DNA from: CAYWKS01 sp964458935
GTDB lineage: Bacteria > Planctomycetota > Phycisphaerae > Phycisphaerales > Zrk34
Reading direction: 5' to 3'
Length of the DNA: 10,214 nucleotides
NCBI GenBank assembly: GCA_964458935.1
Contig: CAYWKS010000052.1
Location: forward strand, 1-10,214
The translations under genes and the position numbers were made by a program. Below, piece after piece: positions 1 to 6,912 of the stretch (position 1 is its first letter; the number at the start of each line of letters is the position of its first letter). The notes under the pieces were generated by a model. It made no database searches. It had not been told where the DNA came from and saw only the letters and a program-made list of their open reading frames with translations.

Positions 1-689
1 AATACGTCTACTCGGCGATGGAGGATTTCAAGATCGACTTCGTGGTCGACTCGGGGATGCACGCGAAGACGATTTCGCTGCCGCTCAAGCCATTCACCCT
101 GATCGGCGCGACCACCCGCGCGGGGCTGCTGTCCGGGCCCATGCGAAGCCGGTTCGGCATCACCCACCACCTGGAGTTCTACAACGAGAGCCAGACGCTG
201 GCGATCCTGGAGCGGTCGGCGCGGCTGCTGGAGATCGGGGCGGCCGGTGAGGCGGCGTTGCGGGCGATCGCCGTGCGCAGCCGCGGCACCCCCCGCGTCG
301 CCAACCGCCTGCTCCGCCGCGTCCGCGACTTCGCCCTGGTCAAGCGCGACGAGCGATTCGACGAGTCGTCGGTCGCCGACGCGCTGGAACTGGAGGGCGT
401 GGACGCGCTGGGCCTGGACGAGCTGGACCGGGCGTACCTGCGGACGATCGGCGAGGTGTATCGCGGCGGGCCGGTCGGGCTGGAAGCCATCGCCGCGACG
501 CTCAGCGAAGACGCCGGCACCCTCGAAGACGTCGTCGAGCCTTACCTGCTCCAGATCGGGTTCCTCGCTCGTACCCGCCGGGGTCGCCAGCTCACCGCCC
601 GCGCCGCCGATCACCTCGACCTCGACCTCGCCGCGGAGAACGGGGGCGACAACGGCCTGTTCGCCGGCGGCCCTGACGCCAAGGAGTAG
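1..689 (+). CDS. ruvB: RuvB, Holliday junction branch-migration ATPase (5' partial)
   Basis: RuvB is the hexameric AAA+ motor that, with RuvA, drives branch migration of Holliday junctions during recombination and repair in the cytoplasm. The visible part is in frame from base 3. It begins just before MEDFKID, the conserved segment between Walker B and sensor 1, so the Walker A and B motifs lie left of the window. Seen here are the sensor 1 strand IGATTRAG, the arginine-finger segment (PMRSRFGI), the sensor 2 helix GTPRVANRLLRRVRDF, and the C-terminal winged helix with GGPVGLEAIA and EDVVEPYLLQIGFL. The protein ends with an Asp/Glu/Gly-rich tail of about 25 residues beyond the usual RuvB end. 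The last two sense codons (AAG GAG, 681-686) double as a ribosome-binding site for the next gene, which starts 4 nt after the stop. Identification is firm. Confidence 0.96.
   Translation, partial: YVYSAMEDFKIDFVVDSGMHAKTISLPLKPFTLIGATTRAGLLSGPMRSRFGITHHLEFYNESQTLAILERSARLLEIGAAGEAALRAIAVRSRGTPRVANRLLRRVRDFALVKRDERFDESSVADALELEGVDALGLDELDRAYLRTIGEVYRGGPVGLEAIAATLSEDAGTLEDVVEPYLLQIGFLARTRRGRQLTARAADHLDLDLAAENGGDNGLFAGGPDAKE
681..686 (+). promoter_or_regulatory. Shine-Dalgarno inside the ruvB 3' end
   Basis: AAGGAG forms the last two sense codons of ruvB and lies 6 nt before the ATG at 693. This ideal spacing selects 693 over the second ATG at 699 and implies translational coupling of the two genes. 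Confidence 0.75.
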
Positions 690-692
690 ACC

Positions 693-1454
693 ATGACCAT
701 GCGCCACGCCATCGCCTTAGCCACGCTCGCGCTCGTCACCACGGCCGCCTCGGCCACAGCCGACGATGCGCCGCAGCCGACCGGCCGCGCGGAGATCCTG
801 AGCAACCTCGTCACCTCTTTCGGCATCGACCAGTTCGACAAGGTCGACGCGATCCGCTTCACCTTCAACGTGCAGATGCGCGACCGCCGCGTCGCGCGGT
901 CGTGGCTGTGGCGGCCGAAGACCAACGAGGTCCTCCGGGTGAGCACGCTCGACCCCAATGACGATCGCGTCGAATACGACCGTGATGAGCTGAACGACCA
1001 GACGCCCGAGTCGATCCGCGAGGTCGATGCGAAGTTCATCAACGACACGTTCTGGCTGTTGTTGCCGTGGCACCTGCAGCAGGCGGACGACGTGAGCATC
1101 GAGTCGACCGGGCTGCACGTCGCGCCGCTGGGCAAGACGATCGCCCGCCGGATCATCGTCCGCTATCCCGCGGACGGCGGAGGGTACACGCCGGGCGACA
1201 TGTACAAGCTCTACGTCGATGACGCCTGGCGGATCGTGCAATGGACCTTCCACCGCGCCGGGGCCGAGGACCCGTCCCTGGCATGCATCTGGACGACGGA
1301 CAAGCAGGTCGGCCCGCTGCTGCTGACCACCGAGTTCCGCAACCGCGAGGCGGACTTCTACCTCTGGTTCACGGGCCTGGCCGTGCAACTCGTGGGATCG
1401 GACGACTGGCACGAGGCAAAGCAGGTCGACCACGGCTGCCGCAATTGCCCGTGA
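693..1454 (+). CDS. Secreted protein of unknown function, LolA-like appearance
   Basis: This is a 253-residue protein with a signal peptide: MTMRHA, a hydrophobic stretch, then a likely cleavage after ASATA (about residue 23). It should therefore be exported. The mature part is mostly beta-strand-like, with segments such as FTFNVQ (57-61), SWLWRPKTNEVLRV (70-83), FINDTFWLLLPWHL (115-128) and a repeated strand pattern YKLYVDDAWRIVQWTF (171-186). The alternation of short strands with Trp/Tyr, and the 'FIND..WLL.P' phrase, recall periplasmic proteins of the LolA/DUF6503-like beta-sandwich group. That is pattern recognition, not a database match. Cysteines are at 198, 249 and 252, the last two as CRNC at the very end. 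The gene starts 4 nt after ruvB with its ribosome site inside ruvB, so it is co-transcribed. No known link to recombination is visible. Confidence 0.85.
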   Translation: MTMRHAIALATLALVTTAASATADDAPQPTGRAEILSNLVTSFGIDQFDKVDAIRFTFNVQMRDRRVARSWLWRPKTNEVLRVSTLDPNDDRVEYDRDELNDQTPESIREVDAKFINDTFWLLLPWHLQQADDVSIESTGLHVAPLGKTIARRIIVRYPADGGGYTPGDMYKLYVDDAWRIVQWTFHRAGAEDPSLACIWTTDKQVGPLLLTTEFRNREADFYLWFTGLAVQLVGSDDWHEAKQVDHGCRNCP

Positions 1455-1562
1455 TCGGACCCTTCCGCAAGCCGCGGCAGCCCTCGGGGGGGCCTGAGGC
1501 TCGAGCGCACGGACTTATCGGGCGTATGCCGCTGCGCCTTTTCGCGTTTGCCGCTGTAATCG

Positions 1563-1581
1563 CATCGGCCGCGAGCCGATG
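1563..1581 (+). promoter_or_regulatory. Perfect dyad beside a possible -10 before the pseudopilin gene
   Basis: CATCGGC and GCCGATG form a perfect 7-bp inverted repeat around a 5-nt spacer. TGTAAT at 1555-1560 matches the -10 consensus at five of six positions and would place transcription start inside the dyad, as in an operator overlapping +1. No good -35 hexamer sits at the right distance. A transcribed hairpin in the leader, 22 nt before the ribosome site, is the alternative. Confidence 0.3.
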
Positions 1582-1616
1582 TATCCAACGGACCCCTCCA
1601 TGTGAGGATGCGCGCG

Positions 1617-2099
1617 ATGAGCCCTACGCGGCCGAACGGCTTCACCATGGTCGAAGTGATGATTGTGACCATGCTCCTCGCGGTGCTGGGCGCGCTGGTG
1701 TTGCCCACCTTCAGGACGCAGGAGAACAAGGCCAACGCCGTCGCGCTGTGCACCAACCTGCGCGGGCTGGCATCGGCGGCGAACGTGGCGATCAACAATG
1801 ATGGGTTCATGCCGCAGACGACCGGCCCGAACATGCCCGCCGGGCTCGAGCCGTACATGTCCGCCGAGTCGTGGGCGAAGCTGTGGGAGCCGGTCGACGG
1901 CACGCACATGGGCCTGTACAACGCCATCCTGGGCGGCGGCCGATCAAACTACGTCGTGGTCAGCTCCGACGCGTCGACGATGACGATCTGGCAAGAAGCC
2001 GACAGCACCATTGACGACGGCGATGGCAATGCCGGCAATCTCCGCGTGTTCTCGGTGGGCGACGAGGTCTATGCCCTGTTCATCCTCGGCACCCAGTAG
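1617..2099 (+). CDS. Type IV / type II secretion pseudopilin (prepilin-type leader)
   Basis: This is a 160-residue protein with a class III prepilin signal: a short basic leader ending in NG8, then FTMVEVMIVTMLLAVLGALV. Cleavage by prepilin peptidase is expected between G8 and F9, leaving N-methyl-Phe and the hallmark Glu at mature position 5 (E13). The hydrophobic helix spans about 9-31 and would anchor the subunit in the inner membrane before assembly. The C-terminal globular part contains a loop rich in Asp and Gly (129-137, DSTIDDGDG) that resembles the calcium loops of GspG-type pseudopilins. It is shorter than the DUF1559 pseudopilins common in planctomycetes and lacks their H-x9-DG end. 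I chose ATG 1617 because GAGG at 1604-1607 is 9 nt upstream. The in-frame GTG 1602 and ATG 1608 overlap or directly abut that site. No assembly ATPase, platform or peptidase gene is adjacent. Confidence 0.85.
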   Translation: MSPTRPNGFTMVEVMIVTMLLAVLGALVLPTFRTQENKANAVALCTNLRGLASAANVAINNDGFMPQTTGPNMPAGLEPYMSAESWAKLWEPVDGTHMGLYNAILGGGRSNYVVVSSDASTMTIWQEADSTIDDGDGNAGNLRVFSVGDEVYALFILGTQ

Positions 2100-2320
2100 C
2101 CGCCGGGGCCGGCCTTCCCAAACCGGCGACCGAGAGCGGAACTGGCAGGTGCGCCGGGGGCGTCTGCCACGGTGACAGTCTCTCGCGCCCGCCGCCGCGA
2201 ACCCTTCCGCGGCATCTCCGCCGCAAACCGCTGTCTGGAATAGCTTTAAAGATCATGACCCTGCCGGGGCGCCTGCCGGACCGCTGGCATCATCGTTGCC
2301 ACCGCCGCATGTGGCCAAGG

Positions 2321-2343
2321 TGCATCGACCTGCTGTCGGTGCA
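2321..2343 (+). promoter_or_regulatory. Leader hairpin upstream of groEL
   Basis: TGCATCGAC (2321-2329) and GTCGGTGCA (2335-2343) pair over 9 bp with one U-G wobble around a 5-nt loop. An alternative 6-bp pairing, CTGCTG (2330-2335) with CAGCAG (2342-2347), competes with it. The structure ends 46 nt before the GGAG ribosome site of groEL and could be a regulatory leader or an operator; function is inferred only from position. Confidence 0.35.
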
Positions 2344-2389
2344 GCAGCGGCCTCGAGTAGCGTGATTCACAGGCAACCACTCAATCGAC

Positions 2390-2393
2390 GGAG
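2390..2393 (+). promoter_or_regulatory. Ribosome-binding site deciding the groEL start
   Basis: GGAG directly abuts the ATG at 2394 but is 9 nt before the ATG at 2403. The latter also gives the canonical N-terminus MAVKDLAYD, so 2403 is the likely start. Confidence 0.7.
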
Positions 2394-2402
2394 ATGCAGC
2401 AC

Positions 2403-4043
<1,641 letters not shown>

Positions 4044-4091
4044 TCCCGGCGCGGGGACACGCCCGCGGTGACCATCCCGCACGCGACTGCC

Positions 4092-4131
4092 GCGGCGGGT
4101 CGGCCGAGACGCCGACCCGCCGCTTTCTCTT
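4092..4131 (+). terminator. Rho-independent terminator of groEL
   Basis: This is a perfect 13-bp stem (4092-4104 with 4111-4123, core GGCGGGTCGGC) with a 6-nt loop CGAGAC, followed at once by TTTCTCTT. It starts 48 nt after the groEL stop and ends about 40 nt before the next gene, so groEL is probably a single-gene unit. Confidence 0.92.
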
Positions 4132-4159
4132 GCGTCGCCGTGCCGGCGCGGACCCGGCA

Positions 4160-4165
4160 TAGAAT
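4160..4165 (+). promoter_or_regulatory. -10 box directly before the DinB-like gene
   Basis: TAGAAT matches the -10 consensus at five of six positions and ends 5 nt before the ATG at 4171. Transcription would begin on or next to the start codon, giving a leaderless mRNA. There is no Shine-Dalgarno between them and no well-spaced -35 box. Confidence 0.45.
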
Positions 4166-4170
4166 CGGGC

Positions 4171-4716
4171 ATGAACACCACCACGCTCGACGCGATCGCG
4201 GCGCAACTGGATCGCAACACGCAGGCCGTGGCCACGCTGCGCGAGCGGCACGACGACGCGGCGCTCGCCCGCAAGCCGGCCGCGGGGGGCTGGTCGGCGT
4301 GCGAGTGCATCGAGCACCTGCACATCACCACCGAGCTGTACGCCCCGCGGGTGCGGGCGCTGATCGCCCAACACGGAAAACCCGGGTCCCGCCCGGACGA
4401 TCCGGTGGTGCGGCCCGGGTGGTTCGCGGCGTGGTTCATCAGGCAGGCCAGCCCGGCCAACCCCCGGCGACTGCCGGCGCCCAAGGCGTTCCGGGTCGAG
4501 CCGGGCGCGGCGGGCGTCGCGTCGTTCGAGCGTTTCGCGGCGAGCCAGCGGACGCTGGGCGAGCTCATCCACCAAGCGCGGGGCCGGCCGCTCAACAATA
4601 GCAAGCTCGCGACGCCCGTCTCCCGGCTGATCCGCTTCACGCTGGGCGAGGCGCTGCTGCTGTTGGTCACGCACCAGCAACGGCACATCGCCCAAGCCGA
4701 CCGGGCGGTGAGCTGA
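4171..4716 (+). CDS. DinB superfamily (DinB_2-type) putative metal-dependent protein
   Basis: This is a 181-residue cytoplasmic protein with the four-helix bundle layout of the DinB/YfiT superfamily. Three conserved His are in the expected places: H49 in the GGWSACECIEHL motif at the end of helix 2, and H168 and H172 in the last helix (VTHQQRHIAQADR). These normally bind one divalent metal. Members include thiol-dependent S-transferases and many uncharacterised enzymes, so the substrate cannot be named. The stretch from about 70 to 115 is Pro/Arg-rich and probably a loop between helices. The gene lies after the groEL terminator and has its own possible -10 box, TAGAAT, only 5 nt upstream with no ribosome-binding site, so it may be translated as a leaderless message. 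It is unrelated to DNA polymerase IV, which is also called DinB. Confidence 0.85.
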   Translation: MNTTTLDAIAAQLDRNTQAVATLRERHDDAALARKPAAGGWSACECIEHLHITTELYAPRVRALIAQHGKPGSRPDDPVVRPGWFAAWFIRQASPANPRRLPAPKAFRVEPGAAGVASFERFAASQRTLGELIHQARGRPLNNSKLATPVSRLIRFTLGEALLLLVTHQQRHIAQADRAVS

Positions 4717-4865
4717 ATCGCTGGCCGGCAGTCGCGTCCACGCGCCAAGGCATCGAACGCTGGTGATCGCGCGCAACGCCACCGGCCAGTCGGACGGCCC
4801 CGGCCAGGCTCAAAGACCCGCCAGACCGGGCTTCACCCGCATCGCACCCGCCGCGCATGGTCGCC

Positions 4866-5453
4866 TCAGCGTCGCCGAATCAGCCCCAGCGCCCCGAGGC
4901 CCAGAAGGGCCACCGTCGCCGGTTCGGGCACGGGCGTGCCGTTGAATTCGAGTTCGCGGACCTGCACGGCCCCGCCGGCGTGGGAGCTGTGCACCTGGAA
5001 CTCGATCGTGCTCACCGATGCGACGGTGGTGAAGTTGAACATCTGGCCGCTGGTCGCCTGGACGGCGTTGGCCGAGTAGGTGGTGATCTCGCTGTCGCCG
5101 GCGTCGAGGAAGCGGAGGGTGAACGCGTCGACGCTGGCGTCGGGGGTGCCGCGGTCGTTCCACAGCTTGAACGCATCGACGTCGAACGGCTGGCTGAGCG
5201 TCAGGGTGAACACCGCCGGGTCGGACGCGTTGGGCGCGAAGCCGAGGTTGAACTGGACGAACGTGCCGCTGTCGCCGGTGGCGTCGCCGTCGATCAGCGC
5301 GTGGGGGTCGGTGCTGCCGGCGCTGCCGGTGTAGACGACGTTGTCGGCGGTGACCTGGGTGATCTGCCCGCCGGGGCCGTCAATCGTGGCCGCGTCGGCG
5401 ACCAGCGCCAGGCCCAGGGCCACTGAGATTGTCATGCACGCCATACGCGTCAT
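4866..5453 (-). CDS. PEP-CTERM sorting-domain protein with discoidin-like fold
   Basis: This is a 195-residue exported protein. It has an N-terminal signal peptide (MTRMACMTISVALGLALVADA, cleavage near residue 21) and a C-terminal PEP-CTERM signal: VPEP at 175-178, a hydrophobic Leu/Gly/Ala stretch, then RRR at the end. In PEP-CTERM systems such tails are recognised by an exosortase and the protein is delivered to the cell surface or matrix. The body (about 30-172) looks like a galactose-binding/discoidin beta-sandwich: ALIDGDATGDSGTFVQFNLG near 52-71, then strands around FKLWNDRG, FTLRFLDA and a closing VQVRELEFNG. A glycan or polysaccharide ligand would be plausible but is not shown. ATG 5453 is chosen because GAGGGG (5462-5467) lies 8 nt upstream; a GTG at 5462 overlaps that site. 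No exosortase gene is in the window. A repeat cluster lies upstream. Confidence 0.9.
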   Translation of the reverse strand: MTRMACMTISVALGLALVADAATIDGPGGQITQVTADNVVYTGSAGSTDPHALIDGDATGDSGTFVQFNLGFAPNASDPAVFTLTLSQPFDVDAFKLWNDRGTPDASVDAFTLRFLDAGDSEITTYSANAVQATSGQMFNFTTVASVSTIEFQVHSSHAGGAVQVRELEFNGTPVPEPATVALLGLGALGLIRRR

Positions 5454-5516
5454 GCGTTCCACCCCTCATCGGGAATATCGGCAGCCGGGGCCGCCTTCGT
5501 GAGATCGACAAAGTGC

Positions 5517-5551
5517 CGCGCTGAACATCAGCGCGTCCGTCAGCGCGTCCG
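5517..5551 (-). promoter_or_regulatory. Inverted plus tandem repeat cluster upstream of the PEP-CTERM gene
   Basis: On the plus strand, CGCGCTGA (5517-5524), a 3-nt spacer and TCAGCGCG (5528-5535) form a perfect 8-bp inverted repeat. The right arm begins a 12-bp unit, TCAGCGCGTCCG, repeated perfectly in tandem (5528-5539 and 5540-5551). Three copies of the same half-site thus lie 50 to 85 nt before the ribosome site. TATGTT (minus strand, 5558-5553) could be a -10 box, which would place the repeats at the transcription start as an operator or in the leader as a hairpin. Confidence 0.4.
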
Positions 5552-5657
5552 CAACATAGCCCACACTCTCGCGGAATGCCCCCGGCGATCTCGCCCGACA
5601 CTTTACCCGGGGCGGGGGTGCGGTGACAACGAAAAACCGGGTCCGGGCGCGGGGTTC

Positions 5658-6569
5658 TCACGCTTCGGCGCCGCTGGAGGACATGGGCTCGGCGGGGATC
5701 TGCGGGTCGGCCGGCGGCGCGCCGGTCGGCGGGTCGGCCGGCTGACCGGCGGGCCCGGGCCGGCCGGCCGGGGCGTTGGGGTCGGTGCGGCCGGTCCGCG
5801 GCTGGTCCGCGGTGACCTTGCCGATCTGCAGCACCTCGATGTCGTGCACGTCGGTGACCGGGACCTTGACCTCGAACGGGTGCAGGTCGCCGGGCCCGAG
5901 CAGGGGGGTCTGGTAACGCCACTGGCCGACGATGCGGCGCTTGGCGTCGGGGAGGATGCGGCCTTCGTCGCCGGCGAGCCGCACCTCGAAGGTGTACCGC
6001 CACGCCGCCTGCGACTCGTTGAGGAACGTGCCGCGGACCATGACGTTGTGCCGGTCGATGTCGGGGTTCTGCTCGACGAGCACGCTGCCCCGCGTGCTCT
6101 GCACGAACAGCGTCTGGTTGTCCTGCTTGATCAGGCCCATCTCGTACTGGGCCGACCACTGGGGCTGGACCGCTTGTTCACGGGCCTGTTGCGCGGCCTT
6201 GAGCTGCTCGGCCTCCCGCTGGGCCTGCTGCAGCGTGGTGCGGTGCAGTTCGCGGCGGGCCTGCTCGAGCTGGTTCCGCTCGGCCCGCAGGGCGCGACGC
6301 TCCGCAGCGAGCTTCGCCCGCTCGGCACGCCACTCCGCCAGCGTCCGGGCCAGGTCCTCGTCGGCCAGGAACGCCTTGATGTCCTCCAGTTCCACGGTCG
6401 TCTGTCGCAGCTCGAGCCGGGCCGCGGCCAGCGCCTGCCGCAGCTCGGCGAGTTGGGTCTTGAGCGCGGGTTCGGCCGGGTCGCCTTCCTCCGCCCGCCC
6501 GGGCGCCGCGCTCGCCGCCACGGCGAACACCCCGATCAACAGCGTCAGGCTCCAGCGTCGCCCGTGCAT
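5658..6569 (-). CDS. Secreted coiled-coil protein with beta-rich domain and Pro-rich tail
   Basis: I do not recognise this 303-residue protein. Its architecture is clear. A signal peptide (MHGRRWSLTLLIGVFAVAASA, cleavage near 21-27) is followed by a long charged Ala/Glu/Arg/Gln/Leu helix, about 36-133, predicted to be a coiled coil. Next comes a compact beta-rich domain at about 139-252 (LFVQSTRGSVLVEQN, HNVMVRGTFLNES, WRYTFEVRLAG, HPFEVKVPV, HDIEVLQIGKV) and a flexible Pro/Ala/Gly-rich tail from 256 to the end. The beta domain may be an Ig/FxLYD-type fold, since it has the 'new-protein versus added groups' look of VRGTFLNES..AWRYTFEVRL, but this is only an impression. ATG 6569 has an excellent AAGGAG (6576-6581) 6 nt upstream. 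The layout, exported helix then beta domain, resembles its upstream neighbour at 6831-7634, and the two may act together in the envelope. Confidence 0.85.
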   Translation of the reverse strand: MHGRRWSLTLLIGVFAVAASAAPGRAEEGDPAEPALKTQLAELRQALAAARLELRQTTVELEDIKAFLADEDLARTLAEWRAERAKLAAERRALRAERNQLEQARRELHRTTLQQAQREAEQLKAAQQAREQAVQPQWSAQYEMGLIKQDNQTLFVQSTRGSVLVEQNPDIDRHNVMVRGTFLNESQAAWRYTFEVRLAGDEGRILPDAKRRIVGQWRYQTPLLGPGDLHPFEVKVPVTDVHDIEVLQIGKVTADQPRTGRTDPNAPAGRPGPAGQPADPPTGAPPADPQIPAEPMSSSGAEA

Positions 6570-6608
6570 GGCCGGCTCCTTCGATGAGGGGTCTGCATGG
6601 TACTTGGA

Positions 6609-6645
6609 CGCGGCGGGGCGGCCGATCGTTCACCGCCCCGCCGCG
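6609..6645 (-). terminator. Strong 13-bp GC hairpin after the Tyr/His-rich gene
   Basis: The stem pairs 6609-6621 with 6633-6645 perfectly (core GCGGCGGGGCGG) around an 11-nt loop. It has no T-run on the minus strand, so it is not a textbook intrinsic terminator. If the duplicated segment to its right is an assembly artefact, the hairpin truly lies just downstream of the stop codon of the Tyr/His-rich gene. Confidence 0.5.
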
Positions 6646-6736
6646 CCGCCCGGGGCCCATGATCACCAGGAACAACCCGCCGGTAATGACCATCACGTAG
6701 CTGCCGCACCGGTACTTCTGGCCGAGGTAGCCATGC
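6643..6736 (-). repeat. Degenerate copy of the 3' end of the Tyr/His-rich gene (probable assembly artefact)
   Basis: This aligns without gaps to 6819-6912, with 83 of 94 positions identical. On the minus strand it would encode HGYLGQKYRCGSYVMVITGG, compared with HGYHGHKYRSGSYVKVNTGG in the intact gene, and the stop codon is lost (TGA to GGC). Of nine changed sense codons, seven change the amino acid and two are silent. That is not the pattern of a working paralogue. All 11 substitutions are transversions of a kind expected from loss of one imaging channel. Confidence 0.85.
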
Positions 6737-6746
6737 NNNNNNNNNN
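6737..6746. other. Assembly gap (10 N)
   Basis: This run of ten N joins two contig ends. The near-repeat on either side suggests that the ends overlap and that the true gap may be zero or negative. Confidence 0.97.
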
Positions 6747-6818
6747 GCCCCGCGCTGCTGTGTGGTGCTTCTTGCTGTCGGTCGGGGGGGGTGTCTCCTC
6801 TTCTCCCCCCCCCCCCCC
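6747..6818. other. Low-complexity contig-end sequence, probably not genomic
   Basis: This contains G8 (6784-6791) and C14 (6805-6818) with T/C-rich filler between them, unlike the rest of the window. On the minus strand it is a poly-G run starting exactly where the hairpin stem begins in the other copy, then purine-rich noise. I see no gene or site in it. Confidence 0.7.
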
Positions 6819-6912
6819 GCGCCGCCCGGGTCACTTGATCACCAGGTACAACCCGCCGGTATTGACCTTGACGTAGCTGCCGCTGCGGTACTTGTGGCCG
6901 TGGTAGCCATGC
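6819..6912 (-). repeat. Intact copy of the duplicated 94-nt segment
   Basis: This contains the last codons and TGA stop (6831-6833) of the Tyr/His-rich gene plus 12 nt beyond. It keeps the reading frame and stop, so I take it as the true version, with 6643-6736 as the corrupted one. Confidence 0.85.

Larger units (their letters stand above)
2100..2402. other. Intergenic region between the pseudopilin gene and groEL
   Basis: This region of about 300 nt holds no credible gene. It contains small GC hairpins (CGCCGG 2101-2106 with CCGGCG 2123-2128; GCCGCG 2194-2199 with CGCGGC 2208-2213) without T-runs. It also has an AT-richer patch at 2238-2256 that may hold a promoter. TTGCCA at 2296-2301 resembles a -35 box but has no -10 partner at normal distance. 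No CIRCE element (TTAGCACTC/GAGTGCTAA) is present. Confidence 0.6.

Noticed and set aside
2164..2178. Imperfect 15-nt palindrome CTGCCACGGTGACAG as an operator
   Set aside because: It is a single short dyad with a mismatch, far from both flanking genes; such dyads are expected by chance in this sequence.
2100..2402. CIRCE or a heat-shock sigma promoter before groEL
   Set aside because: No TTAGCACTC/GAGTGCTAA dyad is present. CTTTAAA at 2244 resembles a heat-shock -35 box but lacks the matching -10.
5617..5657. Intrinsic terminator after the coiled-coil gene (TTTTT on the minus strand near 5633-5637)
   Set aside because: The T-run is real, but no stable stem with a proper loop can be drawn directly before it.
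6643..6736. A genuine second copy (tandem paralogue or pseudogene) of the Tyr/His-rich gene
   Set aside because: Its changes are all transversions explained by channel loss, most alter the amino acid, and the flank matches too. It remains possible only if reads support it.
6784..6818. Poly-G/poly-C tract as a phase-variation element
   Set aside because: The tract is at a contig end beside a gap, lies outside any reading frame start or promoter, and fits dark-cycle poly-G artefact.
6178..6834. An open minus-strand frame running from the degenerate copy through the gap and into the next gene
   Set aside because: It is out of frame with the coiled-coil gene, crosses the N gap, and exists only because the stop codon in the corrupted copy is altered.
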